NCBI GenBank assembly: GCA_013396755.1 | Contig: VWZF01002528.1 | Span: 480,705-544,704, forward strand | Direction of reading: 5' to 3' | DNA: 64,000 bases | DNA from: Sclerurus mexicanus | Lineage: Eukaryota; Chordata; Aves; Passeriformes; Furnariidae | Part shown: piece by piece, positions 1 to 15,000 of the stretch | Layout of the letters: each line of letters opens with the position of its first letter | Position numbering within the stretch: position 1 is the stretch's first letter | The notes under the pieces: model-generated | The model's database searches: none | Told to the model about the DNA's origin: nothing | Seen by the model: the letters and a program-made list of their open reading frames with translations, nothing else | Position numbers and translations under genes: made by a program

Positions 1-2263
1 GGAGCCACCAACACAGGAGTCACACATTTACGCCTGTCACAGATGTGCTACATTGCAGTGAATGCTTTCACATGGCACAGCAGGACTTGGCTCTTTCCCT
101 CCACAGCTTTAATGGAACTTGTGCATGTTCAACAAAGCTTTCTCAAACTCATCTGCCCTCTCAGTTCTTCTATGTGATGCTGCTCCCTCCCCTTGGCAAT
201 TTGATGATGTCTGTAACCCAACACAGAGGTTCAGAGAATGCCTTTTGGTTTGAGGAGTGTGGAGGAGAAGAATTTTTTACTTGAAGTGTTTCTATTCACA
301 TAAAATCTTTCCCTACTGTTGAGATAGGTTCCTAGTGCCCGTCTATTTTTAATTCCTCATGAACATTTGGCTTTATCTGAATGTTTACTGTATTTTCAGA
401 CTGCTTGCTCAGGTTCAAAGACAGACTTTGTTCATGACTATTTGTGCTTTCCTCTCCAGGACAAAGCATGCTTATTCCACACTTCACTGGACAAAGATTT
501 TGTGCAGTTACTTTGCACATAAGGCAACAGCGGCAAAGAAGAATTTGTAGTTTTATGTTCCAATACTTGGCTCAAAACAGCAGATGCTGCATAATCTTAT
601 AACGGGAGTCAAAGACATTTGCTTACACAGAATTTACTGCAAGACAATTGACACAAAAAGGGGACCCTGTTGTACAATACAACTTCAGCTATTTAATATC
701 GTCAGAGTAAAAGCTGCTTGAGATATTATTGGCATTGAAAATTATATATTCTCTTAATATTCTAATTCCAGTTTATGTGGAACAATGTAGGGAATTTACA
801 ATAGGTCCAAAGTTTTGATTGGCCTAAATTTGCATTTCTAAGCATAAAAGAAACGTGATGGAAAATTATACATAGCTCTAGCAAGGATATATTTTTCCTC
901 TCTCCAGTATTTTTTCTCCATTAATATCTGACTGCCCTGCAACTTCAGGAACAAGAGTCAACATCTTAATCAGCAACCCCAGGGAACTGCAACAGGTTTT
1001 GCACTTCCCCCAGGCTATTTAATTTGAAACATGCAAACAGCAATTCCAATAATTAGGGTTGGGAATGCCCACCAGGTCAGGTAGACCTCATGTCAGGGCA
1101 GCAGTTTTCCCAAAAGTGTTGTTGCTGGGACTCTGCAGAGAACGTGAATTATCCCAGCTTGTAGACTACTGTGTAAGGACAGCACATGTGAGAAGGACAC
1201 AGAGGAAGCTGTGCAGTTCCAGAGGTCCATGGGTGGGAAGCTGCAGGCCCTCAGCACAAGGGAACATGGATCAGTGATGCTGTCCCAGATGCAGGGGGGG
1301 GTATCACCTACTGACAGGTGAACTCAGTGGAACGACATCCCAAAGGTGAGGCAGATGAACTGCAGCAAACTGCTCTCCTGTGGACTTTGAAAAACAAAAA
1401 AGCAGCATGAAAGCAGGTTTCAGCTCTGGAAGGAAAGATGGTGCCATGAGATCCCTCTGGTTGTAGAGTTGGGAGAGCCTCAAATAGAGGCTGAGCAAGA
1501 CTTTCCAGACAGAAACTTGAACAAGCTCCCTGGTAAATTCTGTCCCAAGGTATACACAATCAGTGTTTCATGAGCACAGTCAAGGCTGAACCCTGTTACA
1601 TCACCCAGCATTGTTTTCTGTAATAGCTTAAGATCTCCAATACAACACAGATTTTACAAAGTCTTCTGAGGAGAGAAAAGTTTCTGCTACTCCCAAGGTG
1701 GGATATTCTGACAGGTTAAATAGTGGAAGAAAAATATTCAATAAATGGCAAATAAAATCTATGGGCTACTTCTTACTGCACAGATTCTGCTGGGGAAGCA
1801 ATAGAAAGGGCATGAAAGACAAAACAAGGAACATGTCAAGGAACACAGTCCCTCCTACCCAGGCCCAGAGCACCAATTCCTCCAACCATCAGACTCCAGC
1901 CTGTACAAAGCTGCTTTAAATCTGTTCAGCATCTCGAGTGGTGGAAAGGGGAGACACCATTGATCCGGCTGCTACACTCACAATTTTTCCCCAGACTGTA
2001 ATTTTTCCTTAATCCTTACTGCCTCTAGTATATAAATTGATCTGCTGAAGAGCCTGGGAGGTGATGAAGGGAGTTATACACACAATCCGCCTTGACTGTA
2101 TCATTAATGAAGAGGTTTGCTTTCCAGAAGTTCATCACCCTGGAAAAAAGCAGTCCCAGAGGAATCTGTCTCACTATAAAATAAGTCAATGATGGGTGAT
2201 GCTAAAAGGAAAGTGCTTAGCCCTGGCTTTGACACTGATTTTCAAGTCAGCAAGTGAGAGGAG

Positions 2264-2282
2264 AAAAAAAAAAAGAAAAAAA
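2264..2282. repeat. A-rich low-complexity tract
   Basis: Eleven A, one G and seven more A in a row. The sequence before it has no AATAAA signal at a suitable distance, so it does not look like the tail of a processed pseudogene or SINE. Confidence 0.8.
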
Positions 2283-5238
2283 CTTTTTCTTGGAGGAGAA
2301 AAGCAAACTCATCATCACATTGACCCATTCATAGGCAAAACAACAGTAACGCTAGATTTTAGTTTTGGATATAAACAGGGTTGTTACAAAAGCTCTATAA
2401 AAATGGTCTTGCAAAACATGATGACTAAGAATCACATTGCTGAGGTACTATTTCTTCCAGTTCACAGTGAAATAAATAATTGCTGTTTCCCTATAAAAAC
2501 AATTCATGCCAGCTTTGGAGCCCTTGCAGCTCAGCCAGGCAGTGCTTTCAAAAGGGAACCTCCAAAGTACTTTCCCTTCTTCCTCACCAATCCCTCTGCA
2601 CTAATAAGGTGATGCATGAAAAAATAAAAACAAAACAATCAAATCCATAAGTGGAAAACAACAACTTTGCATCAATATACATTCAAAAATTAGCTCAGAG
2701 AAGCAAAGGAGTAACAGCGGCCTCACTTCCAGATAGTAATTTAACATAAGAACAGACTTCACATGGCTCTGAACTGGACACTTTTCCTAGTAACAGGGGC
2801 CTAAATAGATTTCCCACAAATGTGGGGAAAGGGATTTCAGGATGCATGTTTAGAGTAAACCTTTGATCATGTCTAAGCTCATTTTGGCTTTTCTCTTTAC
2901 TTCAAATCCTCATCATCACACTGACCACACACTCCTCTGCCTTGTTTGCTCGTGGTAAACACAAAACACTCGCAAGAGATCTTTCTATAGGAACGTTCTA
3001 CAGTTACAGCAGAAAAATCCTCTGATGACTCAGTTTATTCCATAAACCCTGGGATATCCTGGGCATTCCCAGGATGTTATGATTTGATATGAGAAGAAAA
3101 CCAGCAGGACACGTTTGCTCTACTCCAGTTTGTTATGCAGACATGACACTGCTACATCTCACATTTGGGCCCCCCTGTGTCTAGAAAACCAAGTTCAGAA
3201 GAGTAAAACCTCTCCATCTCCTTCTTTCTTTGTTCAGACACACATTTCAAAATAAGATTAAATCCCTAAATAAGCAAAGAAGTGTATTTCCCATAGAAGT
3301 GAATCACTGCTAACTACCTGGCCTCTTTTCTTTTTTACTTTCAAGACCATACCTGGAGGATAGAGGCAGCATATACAGATTTCTCTTGGCCATGTAGAGA
3401 TCATAACAAAGCAGAAACTATTTTTCAGTATTCCTGACAGTGTACATCCAGGGGAGGGAGTTATGGAGGTTTTTTGTTTGAAGGAGAGAGTTGCATTGGG
3501 AAGCAGGGTGGGTATTTTCTTGGTTAAGATATAAGTATAAGAAATCCCTCAAGAGGTATTACAGCCAAGTGATAGCAATAGCCTTTTCTTCCTGGAAGAG
3601 TTTTCACTAAATCCCATTGCAGTTAAAGGTTCATTTCTAAACAAAGACTGGAGGCTTAGGTTATGGAATGAAGTACTATAGAGGAACAGCTTGTTCCTCA
3701 CCTCAGAAATGCTTCTACATATCCCAGCCTCCCATTACTGCTATTTGTTCCCACTACTGACTTGGATTCCTGTAGCTCTAGGGACATGAGACACATTTTA
3801 GCCCATGCAAGGCCCACAGAGAAAGCAAGAATCTTTCAGTGCAGCAGCATCACACACAATAGCAAGATGTTTGTGAATTGGGGAGGGAGGATGAAAGGGA
3901 ATGTTTATACTTAAAGAACAAATTCTGCTACCTTGGCTTGTTGCCAGAAAAAATAACCCATTACAATCAAACCCAGTTAAGTCAAACAGTCCATGCTTAA
4001 TTAAGCCCACTCTAAGAGTTTTCTGTTCAAAGCAGCTGATATTTTCAGCAGGTGAGACTGAAGCTTGCCAGCTCAGAATATCAAATCTAAGCCCTTAAAC
4101 ATGGGTGTCCACACTGTGTGCATTGCTGACACAGAAAAGGGGATGTAGAGCCCAGAACTGAATACTCAGAACCCAAAGCTTCAATTGAAGACACCAAGAG
4201 CTACATCTGCACTACCAAACACAGTGGGCTGGGCCTGCCCTCTGGCCCTCAGGCCAGATGAATGCACAGCACAGTCCACATCCACTGAAGTCAAATAACT
4301 TTTTCTTTTCCCAGAATGGTGTCCTCACTCATATTAACCACCAGGGGACCAGCCCCTGGCCACTCTTTGCCCAAAGGATGGCCAGAAGTCTCTTGAGTGA
4401 CTGGTACTCGCTGCATGTTCAAACTGTGCCTGGAGTTCTGCTCAATTATCACACAATTAAACGACATGAGCAACCACCACAAGCCTGGACTCAGGCACAC
4501 ATCCCAGCCTTATTCCATTTATTGGGATGGTATAGAACCCACCATCCAGAAAACATCAACCAAAACAAATAACTATTTTGAGCTTAAATGGTAGGTCTTG
4601 TCTTACAGGTCATTACAGCAAGATTCGCTTCCAATAACTGAAACAACCTTCACACCCAACTCACAGCAGCAGTTCCTGCACACTGGCTGATACACTAACT
4701 CATAGCAGACTCTGTATCCTGAATACAATCAGGTCACCAACATATCCTGATTTTCCCAGTGTGGAAGCTCAGAGCTTAATTCTGAACCTTGTTTGAAGCG
4801 TAGGGAGAAGGAGGCTGAGTGCAAACAATGAATATCAGCTCATTTTAGCCATCAAAACCACAGAAATGTCTGCAGTGCAGATCAGTCATAAAGAACAGAC
4901 AGGGGAGATAAGGAGGGCAGGAAACCACACACCTAAACACACACACAGAAGCAGCTACACACATGCACCAGTTGGTAAGTGCTGCTTGTCTGGAAAAGTA
5001 GGAGACATGCAAATAGACAGCAATGCTATTGAAAAGGTCTCTCCTCCCCTTTTCAGACAGAGGTGTGCAAGCCAAGCCTTGACTCATTTGGGGATAGGGT
5101 GTTTTCATTGTGGTTTGGAGATGCATCCAACATTTTTTATTACTCAGAAACTTTGGTTCTGAGTGTATTTTTATAGGGAGTCTGAGAATGAAATATGATT
5201 CATATTTACATCTGTTAACATGTTGGGAACAGGAGGGG

Positions 5239-5250
5239 AAAAAAAAAAAA
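5239..5250. repeat. Poly-A homopolymer (12 A)
   Basis: Uninterrupted run of A flanked by G-rich sequence on both sides. No retrotransposed body was recognised next to it. It lies inside a spurious minus-strand open frame, which reads it as Phe. Confidence 0.85.
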
Positions 5251-8200
5251 GGATGAGTGAATTGCTGCTGAAAGAAGCTTAAAAAAAGAGTTGGTTCAAT
5301 TTCCCACAAGACTTTCTAGGTTTGGGCTGCAAATGTTTATGTTACCAGAAACACTGAGGTGAAGGCAAAAGACAGTGGCAAAGTCAGCAGTGATTTGAGC
5401 TGTGCATCTGGTCTTTTGGTAACGTTGATTTGGAAAGCACATAAGAAGTGTTGCAAATTAGTTATGTCAATTCAGGATTTTGATACAAACTGTTTAGTCC
5501 CATGATGTAATTTGGGCTGGCCAGCCAGAGCTCTCCCCCCAGAGAAAGAATACATTGTAATAGTTTTGTCTGCATGAATGATGAGTGTACATATTCTTAT
5601 AAATCAGAAGTTATGTGTGATCTTTTCACATAAATCTGGGACAGCTGAAATATAATGGAAGAAAAATGTCGTGTATCGCAAAGAATTTTTTCCCCAAATT
5701 AACCTCCATAAATGTCTTAAGAACAGAGGGAGCATCTCATGAAAGGACCATTATGTAGATCATGACATTCCATTCATAAAACCAGAGAGACAACATGACA
5801 GAGCTGCAAGACTGGGGGAGAGAGGAAGAAAACGTGTAATATGGCAAAAGCGTATGGCAAAAGAAGTACTCGAGGTTAGCTAAGACTGTAACAATTTCTA
5901 TCATCCAGACTGCATATCAGGACTTCCCAAGGCATAATTCTGAAAGCCTAAACTTTCTACAGAGCTGTGATTTCTCAGATCAAGAAGCATTCTCCATAAA
6001 AACACTATTTATATAGAGCAATTAACCAGATTACATGCAGTGATGGACAGGCAGTGATTGGCATCACACACGTAAACAAGCAGCAAGTCAAGGCAGACAT
6101 CAGCAACCACAGATGGGAGAGAAGGAAAACTATTATTCTTCTCAAAGAGGAGCAATGAGAGCAGAGATTGACAGACAGGACCGGGCAGCCCATGGAACAG
6201 TCAAGAACTGAAAGCAGAAGTTCTGCAAAGCAATGCCTTTCCTTGGGGTCTGCCATCCTCAGTCAAGGGCCAGTGCCAGGATTAAAAGTAAAGGAAGAAC
6301 ACTTATTGGACATCTTGCCACATATTAAGTTATGAGAAGATACCTCCTAATGAATGAGTGTTCAATAAATATTTTGTTTATTTTGGGTTAGGCATGGTTT
6401 TATTCTATCAACACACGGAAGAGAAGGTGGTATAGGCAAAAGGGTGGTAACTGATTGCCTCAAGTCATCTATAGGGCAAAACCTGTACCCACTGACCCAC
6501 ATCACCTCAAAGGAAACAAAACAAAAAAATCAAAAAGATAAGAAAGAAGAGGAGGCTGAACATTATAGACATTAAGGGGATGCCAGAACAGCCCCTGCTG
6601 CCGGCCTGGCAGTGCAGGAGTACAGTCAGGAGAATGAAGACCAGATGCTGCAGAATAAAACCGCTCAGCGGTCCCAGTTAAGAGCAGGACTCAAAGAGAA
6701 TAAAAATTCTTAATATGAAGGACTGTTTTTTGCAGGGCTGCAGTCAAAGGAAGAGCTATCAAAGCCCAGGTACCTGCAGGAATCTTGCACTCTTCCCAAG
6801 CGGTTCCAGCGTGCTCACGTAGCACTGTGAGAAGGCTTGGAGAGCTCCCGAGATGGAAACCACATGCTGACATACCCCCCTGGAAAGGGCCCAATGTGCA
6901 AGGCAGCAGGCAGACCACCAACTAACTACATGTGTAAAGTGCTCACAGGGTGTCTGACTTGTCTGAGAACGAGAAAGGAGGGGGGCAGGAAGGTTCCCAC
7001 CCTCTGGAAAGAGCCTGACACACTACATGTACGTTTGCTGCAGGGAAAGAACCCCACTCCAACAAATGTGTTAAGAGAAGCTGCTTGACAGGACAAAGTG
7101 GCTTGTGCTCCTTGCTTTCTCTCCTGTGGTTTATCTTGTCTGACAGTGAGGTAAATCTGGTCTGGGCTGGTGGGGATCAGAAAACTGCTAATGGATGGTA
7201 TTTTTGCACACTTTTCCTTGCCTAAACTCACCACTAAAGTGTTCCTAAGGTAAAGAAATATCACCACTACTGCTGCCATTCTCCTGTGCCAGCAACTAAT
7301 CCTCATCAAGTAAAGGATGTAGAGCACTGCTGCCGGCAGAGGTTCACCCATCATGGTCACAGCAGAGCAAGGCTCAAGGTATTCTGTGTTGCCCTTGTGC
7401 TCATTTCCCTCGGATATTCTGTCCTTAAACACAGGAATATCAATCCCTTTTGCAAGTACCACCCCTCCCATTCAATGACTTGATTTTCACCCAACAGTCA
7501 CCCTCGTGCATCAATTATACACCACAACACCTTGGGACAGGGCTTTGTCCTCAGAGGTGACAGGTGGCATTAGGGTTGCTCAGCTCTTATCATTAGACTC
7601 CCCCCTGAGGTTACTTCTCAGGCTTTGGGAAGCACAGAAGTACTCGAGGAAGGCAGGGCACACTCTCTGTGGAGGCCTCATTATGACACTCAAAAACTTA
7701 GAAAGGAAGAAAAAAAGCTTCCCTACAACACATTCTTTTACACAGAGAAGTTATGTGGAATACAGATAAATATACAAGTAAATACACTAATAAATACAGC
7801 CTACCCAAACATAAATCCTGAATAAGTGTGCATATCTCTTTTTGGTTAACTTTATATATTGCAGAGTTATTTCTCCAGTGCTATGAAGCTTCAGCAACAG
7901 AAAATATTTGTTTAGACTATGACTTACCAAGCCTAAAGAGTTCACTGTACTTCTAAAACACAAACTTCATCATTTGTACACAGGGTCACACTCACTTAGT
8001 AAAATTTAAATCCATGTGCAATCATCACTAGAATTAAATACTACTGTATTTTCAGTATAAGAAAGCAAGTCCTCAAACTACGTTCGCTTTAAGAAGGGCG
8101 TCCTGAAATATGAGATTTAGTGCAAGGGGAAAAGAGTAATAGTAAATAAGTAAAAATTTTCATTACCCTAAGGGTCAGAGAAGCAGAAAGACTAGTCCAC

Positions 8201-11200
8201 ATGCAATCTCTAAATAAAACTAGCTCTGCCTTTATATCAATCATAAAATAATTGAAAGAGGAATAGACCAGCTTTTTTAAAAATCATGCCTAGTGTATCT
8301 GTTTCTTTAGTATTTTATTACACCCGAGCAAGCTAACGTTTTATTTATTTTTTGCAGTTAGCAAGATATTCAGTGTCTAAGCCTATAGCAATAGTTTTAA
8401 CCTTGTCTGCTGATCCCAGGTTTTAAAGAGCTGTAACCTTGCACGGTGCCACCCTGTGCAACAGCATCACATCAGCTGTCACATCACTGGTGACAGCCTG
8501 GCTTTCAACACAACTGCCTGGAATACACCAGTTACTGCCTGGTCACATCAAAACCTCAACCAAGAAGAAGGCCAGCAGGTGTCAGGCAGACAGCAAACAC
8601 CATCCCCCCAACATACTCACCTCCAGCCCTCTCCTGGGATTAAATCCATCTACTAGAGGAAGTGCAGGCAGGGAATGAGATGTGGGATACAGATTCGTGG
8701 CTATTATTAAAGACTAGAATAGGACTTACTGCTTAAAGCAATACTCAGTCTCCAAGAGAAAAAGCAGTTGAACTAAGCCACTGTCCAGTAGTAGAGCTTT
8801 GTAGAACACACTGTGTAACTACTATAATGTAAAGATACGTAAATATGCAGAACTGAAGATACATAAGTGTGCAGACTATGTAATAGCCCTGAACTGCATG
8901 ACCAATATAATTCTTAGAAAGGAAGCAAGTGTGAAACCTCCCCTGAGGAAAGGAAGGCAGCAAACACCTGGGCTGTGTGGATGAGTGGCCAAAGTATCAG
9001 CACTAAGTCTCTGTTGTGATGCACCAGCTCAAGCCTGAGATTAACTATCAGGCCTAATAGGTCTTGTGGTCTCATTTTAGAGAGCAGAGGTATCTGAGAG
9101 CAGTAGCAGATGTGATGTGGTACCAGGGCTGCTGCCTGAACAGCATTAAAGAGACATATCCACTCCTTTGCTTGGAACTGATAAACCTGAGCTAAGTTGC
9201 CAGCTATGAAATGCATTAATGCCCAGTTTTGTTGGTCACAGTTTGTAGAATATTTCTGGTTTGAAAGTGTTGCTGCTTTTCACACCAATCTCTTTAAAAA
9301 ACGGGTAGATATTGAGATGTTGTTTGGGGGTTTCAGGTCTGGTAGAGGGTTTTTCAGTTACTTGAGACTGAGGGAGAATTTATTTTCATGAATGCATATC
9401 TAACTGAAGGTTAAAGAATTCCACACTTAGAGTGGAGAGTGGTGGAGGACAGGCAAGGGAAAAGTAGTGCAGGCTTTGCTTCCCTTATTTTAAAGAGGTT
9501 TATTCCTTTTGGCTTATCACACAGCTAGGAAAAAAATCTGCAGAGACTGAGGAAGCGCAAAGTCTCACGGATTCCATTCCTCATTTCCCCCCAACCAATA
9601 ATTTGCTTAAATCTTGACACCCAATTCTTAATTCTCATATTTAGAAGTGACATCCCATTCAACACCAAGCTGTCCCATAAAATGAAATACACATTAGCAA
9701 ATCAGTTTAAAGAAAATTTCCCAGAAACAATAAAAGAGCTCATTTGACCTTCAAAAAAAACTATTTACTTCCCCAACAGCAAATTTTACTTTTAATCTGT
9801 TTTATACTACCACAAAGAAGTTTCCATAACATACTGACAACTAGAAAGGTACTGGATGCAGGCTCATAAGGCCTAATTTCGTATAAAAGCAGTAAGTATC
9901 TTTACAACTCTGCCACTGTCTGCTGAGGATCTTAACTAAAAAACTAATGTGCAAAGTATTTTTTCTTCAAACTCTTAAAGTCCATGTTTTCCATCATGGC
10001 TCCAGCTGAGCTCAGTTAACACCACAGTAATGTACAGCCAGTGAATTTCACCCCAAATTTCATCAGCCTTTGCCTCTCTATGGAAGAGCCACCAAAACTG
10101 TTTTATTCTTCCAGCAAGCAAAGGATTTGTATTGACTGAGTATTGGCTGCCCAGCAATGCAAGAAACTTCTGAACAGAAGAGGGGTCTTGGGAATGGCTT
10201 ATATTTTAGGAAGACATTAGATAATCAGACCCCAATTTATTCATGTATTGATGCATTTTTACAGAAGCCCATGAGAAGAGGCCTGACTGCCAGCCCTAGT
10301 TTAATTCACTGATAACACAGAGACTATAAATCTTCACTAACAGCTCAACATGAGAGGCATTTCATGTGTCTGGGAACCTGCTGTATGAAAGAAATTAGCT
10401 GTAGAAAAAGAAGCAAAATGCCTATTCCCATGGGAAGAGTCTGCAAGACTGGTAATAGATCATTTGTTCATTTGGAAGACACTTGTTCCTCTAGTAAAAC
10501 AGCAACTAATATTTTCTCTTTCCACTGCTCAGACAGGAAATATGGTGCTAAGGGCCAATAGACAGAGCAAGTCATCGTGCTAATTACACGGTCAGTAAAC
10601 ATTTGCTCTCCCATGTTTCCTAAAGGCCTGAATAATTCCTGGTTCGAATTCAGCAGTGGAATCAGCCACCTTCTTCCTCTCTGACGCAAATGCTGAGGAG
10701 ATGTATCACTTTTAAGAGGATATCCAGGTTAAACACTCCCATTTTAACAGGATGATCATGGCACCTGGAAAACGTTGAGCACTATCACATTTAGAGGGGA
10801 AATGAGAAGACTCTTGAAGCAGCAAAGGATCAGGGTTCTTAAACTGCCCCTCAATAGATGGCAAACAGCCAAATTTGAACCACCTGATAAATTTACAAAT
10901 GGGATTGAAGAGCAGGTCACTTACTGAGAATTATTTTTTTTTTGGGTTGGCAGATGCCTTCTACTCCTGTATTCAAACTTCCATATAAAAGTCATATTTC
11001 TCACATGCAAAATGAACAACCTGACTACACAGGAGGGCATGATATGGAAAAGCCTCTACTTACCTACAAAAACACAGCAAAAGTGATTTTCTTTTAAGGA
11101 ACCAAGGTCTACGTGCTTGCTCTAAGTTCTGGGCTTTGCTATACTTGGTGAGACTGAAATTCTGACAAACCCAATATTTTTTACTGGGCTACTTCATGTC

Positions 11201-11990
11201 TGCTGACTTTCTACCCAGCAAAAACTGGACATTCTATGCATCTGACCTGCTCCCAGAATGGGCTTGTATGGTAAATAGAGGGACCCATATATACATTCTC
11301 AGTAAACTATTTTTACATCCTCTCCACAAAAGCAACCTACCCCCCCCATCCACACAGTACTCAGATTCCTGGCTGCTGCTCACTGGATTAGGATGAGCAA
11401 GTCATGAGATGCAGTTGTGTCAACATCAAAGGAAAAACAAACATTCAAGTGTTTTGAAAATGCTTCAGAGTGAAATGCCGTTTCTCATGTGCCCTGAGTG
11501 CAGCTTCACCCCCATAAATTTAAGTAAAACAGGTCCCTAATAGTATTCTGAACAGTGTAATTGCAGGCAAAATGCTTGACTTCCACCCACTGCTTCTCAT
11601 GCTCTCAACACGTGCCACCAATCATTTCCATTTTGATGTATAGTTGCTTTTAATTCTAAATGAGGGTGTGTTTTTTGTTGTTTAATTTAAGGAAAAAACA
11701 ACTGTAGATGCAAAGTGAAGAGAAAGTGGGTTGGGCTCTGCCCTGGCACAGACTGTGGCTGATATGAGGAATTAGCCAGCTCTGGGGAATTTCTTCTTTC
11801 ATATCTCTACTCAGCTGTATTTCAGAACCAGTGTTCCCAAAGAGGACACTGCTTTAGGAGTGATGTAAATGCTGGATTGTCAGATACTTACGGGTCTAAT
11901 TAACAGCAGTGCTGAGTATGGGATTCTCAAATACACAGGAGAGTTTAGGGCTCCAAATATCTCCCCAAATCCAACCATATGCTGGTGATG

Positions 11991-12011
11991 CCCCCCCCAA
12001 AAAAAAAAAAA
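11991..12011. repeat. Adjacent homopolymers C8 and A13
   Basis: Eight C are followed directly by thirteen A. Such paired runs are prone to length error in assembly and to replication slippage. The open frames crossing this site on both strands are not credible for that reason. Confidence 0.85.
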
Positions 12012-15000
12012 CAGCAGGGAGAGGGAGTGAGCAGCACATCCCTGAACCCGAGGCTGCATCTGAAACCAGCTCTAAACAGTTCCAAGGCATTGAATATGAT
12101 GTCATTATCCCCATCAGACTTGAACAGGGGGTGCTGTGCTCATCACACTGTTTGACAAGTCTTGTCTTCTGCTGTCTGAAACATTGCTTAGTCAAGGTAA
12201 AGCCTGAGTGTTAGGAGGGAGAATAGGACATACTTTTCCTGGAGTTTTCCTTTGCAAGAATTCAGCTGGATACAACGGTAATTATTTTTAAGTGATATTT
12301 TCAACCACATTTGTGACCCCTGGGATTTGACAAACTTTTCCCACTGCAGCAGGTTGTTGTACTGGTCTTTCAAGCACCATACTTGAATGATTTTATTTTC
12401 ACCACCATTAACATCGAAATGCCTCTGTGAGGCATTAGAGCCAGTTACTCTGGGCAGAAATTGTAGAACACCACAAATGACTGTGCATTAATAAACAGGC
12501 AGAAAGCACCACAGTTCTCCCCATTACTCTGTCATCAGAGATATCTGCTCTAGGTTGTGCTCGGAGCATTAGCCCATGTAGCCTGATATGAGTTCACGAC
12601 GCTGGAATTCAAAACACTAACCAGCTGTGGGAACCCGGGAAGAAGGCTGTCACACTAAATGGTATCCAGATTAGAGCTGTGAGAATTTGGGAAAGCCCGT
12701 CTAGCAAGCAGGATCTCTTGGGGGGAAGGGAGGGAGGGAAACAGTTCCCAAGTTGTTAGACTCCCAAGCCTAAAGGAAACTAGGGCTCTGTTAGATACTG
12801 ACACTGCAAGGCTCGACTGGAACTAAGTCTACATCAGGGGCTATTTTCCCAAGAGGAGTAATGATTTTAGTGAATTAAGATATCAATAACCACCTCAAGA
12901 TGGCTTTGTCTCCAGTGCAGTCTAGGGCTGGATGCACATGATTCTCTAAAGGATCTGGCTGTGATAAAACTGACAGGAATCACAGTCCAAAAGACAGACC
13001 TTCTGTATTACCTAGCACAGGAAGGAGTCTGTGCCTGACATGCAGGTGCTTGATTTAAAATTCCCACCATCTCAACAGCCAGATTCAAGTGAAAGGGATG
13101 ACTACACAGTCAGATATGCAAGGAAGAGGAGAAAATGCAAATAATTTATTACTTATCTATCCTACAACGGATATTCCACCTAGAGGGTGATTAAGGGGGG
13201 GGAGGCAGGAAATATTTGTCTGTCTTGGCTTCAGTACCACAGGTGATGTAACAGAAATATCCTTACAACCAAGCACTGCAATACCCTTTTAAAGGGACTT
13301 ATTTTCTGAGTCTTGCTAAGGCATGGCAGACTGGAGGACCAAGCCCCAAACTTTTATTTGCCACTCCTTTATAAGTCTCTAAAAAATCCTTTAAGAAAGT
13401 AGGAAAAATGAGAAGCCCTTCGATATGACCACTGGCAACCTGCTTGGTTCCCTTGGATTTGGCCACACTAACCCACCACTCCACAGTGCCCACACACGGA
13501 TGGGCAGCCAGGGTTCCAGGAAAAAAGGAAGTGCTAAGTGAGCTGTGGGCACATCCATCAGTGTCAGTGCCAGAAAAGCGATGCCCTTCAGGTGCTGGCT
13601 GTTGGAGGAATCCATCACAGGGTGGAAGAGGCCTGTTCAAAGGCAGGGATGCCTCAGGAAGTGATCTCGCTCTGCATACTCAGTGACCCTGAACACAGGA
13701 GCCACGCAGATGGTATCAGATCCCTCTGAGACTCCAGGAACATGGCCCACAACCTGATTAATGTCACACCTGTAAGACTTGTGGGAGTAACTAATGACAC
13801 GTGTCCAGTGAAATTTCCCTCTGCAATTTCCCCACTTCCACCAGAGACAAATCTATTTATCTGCTAAGCTTTGCTTCAGACTCAGAGGGAATAAAAAAAA
13901 TCCACAAGTGTTTCTCTTCTGTTGACATGCTAATTGGTCTGAGGATGAAAGGAAACAACCACAGGGACAACAGGACAAAAAACCAAACCAAAGGACAAGA
14001 CACAGACTTTCTCCCATGTATAGCACTGAGGCAACAAACCAAACAAAGAAGCAAAGACACGGGCACAATTTTCTACTTCTTTGTTAATTAGTGACTGACA
14101 GTAGTCAGGAAAATTCTGATGTTCTTTTGTCTTCCAATGTATTTTGGCTCTTCAGCAGCAGCAATATTAATGAGAACAGACATCATTTGACATTTTTCCT
14201 GACATTTTACAATTTTGGCTTGTAAAGGAAAGGGGTATTATGGTCAAGTTTTCTTTTGCATCAAACAAAACTGCAAATTCTCATTTCTAGACACTTTTTT
14301 CTTTTTTTCATAATAAAATACTAGACAAGAAGAAATCAGGGAAGAGAATGGCTGTTAAGTCTTTTGAAAAATGGATTCTGAGCAAAAAACCTTTCACAGG
14401 TCAGGAGAGCCTCTCTGCAGAAGTGACAGAAACCAAAGCAAAATAACTCACACATTCCCACCTCCATCTTCCTCCATAAGGAAGCCCACACACCTGCAGG
14501 GATCAGCAAGTTGTGGTTGTCATTCCTGTTTTTAACTCAGGCCCTGTCAAAATCTCTGCTTGGGACACCAGCCCCAAACGTGCTTTTGGCTGGCTTCCTA
14601 TGTGCTATAGCATCACATCCTGAGAGCTTCCATACCTTGCAAGTCCAGACAACAGAACCCCATCCCCTGGGAATCCCTGGACCATCCCAGGGCATCCCTC
14701 CAGTTGCCCAAGAGGCAAAGACTACAAGATGCTGTTTCTTCCTGAAGTTTCTTTCCCTTCTAGGAAAAAACAACTCAAGTCCCTGCAGAAACCCATCTGG
14801 CAGTCTCAACTCATGCAAAACCTTCCCCATCTCCCAGCACAGACATGGACTACGGAAGGATGTACAGGATTAGGCTCTAAGAGACTTAAGCTGAGGCTGG
14901 TTAATGTGACTCAGGAAACTGGACACCAATTACTGAGCATGGGAGACAGCCCAGGGAAGAAGTGGAAACTGTTTCTTTTCATTAACTCATTTAAACTGTG

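Larger units (their letters stand above)
1..11990. other. Non-coding, mostly unique AT-rich DNA
   Basis: I see no gene in this stretch. Open frames reach 154 codons (4845-5309, minus strand), but that frame runs through an A-tract and has low-complexity, Phe-rich and Cys-rich composition unlike a conserved protein. The sequence holds only short A-tracts (2264-2282 and 5239-5250) and small chance hairpins. No CpG island, TATA/initiator cluster or recognisable transposon was found. It could be intergenic or intronic. Confidence 0.6.

Noticed and set aside
3056..3075. Perfect hairpin 'atcctggg-catt-cccaggat'
   Set aside because: An 8-bp perfect inverted repeat with a given short loop is expected about once per 64 kb by chance. 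No longer stem supports a microRNA or terminator.
4230..4295. 'ccactgaagtcaaataac' resembling the old amniote repeat word 'cattgaagtcaatgg'
   Set aside because: Only one short word matches and the flanking modules are absent.
4845..5309. 154-codon minus-strand open frame
   Set aside because: Runs through a 12-base A-tract and CA-rich sequence, giving low-complexity Phe/Cys-rich product. Not a plausible conserved protein.
5515..5526. 12-bp palindrome 'ggctggccagcc'
   Set aside because: Isolated short palindrome with no partner motifs.
10641..10651. 'ggttcgaattc', resembling a tRNA B box
   Set aside because: No A box or cloverleaf-forming arms around it, and the last positions deviate from the B-box consensus.
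12418..12436. Perfect hairpin 'aatgcctc-tgt-gaggcatt'
   Set aside because: Same chance expectation as above, and the flanks do not extend the stem.
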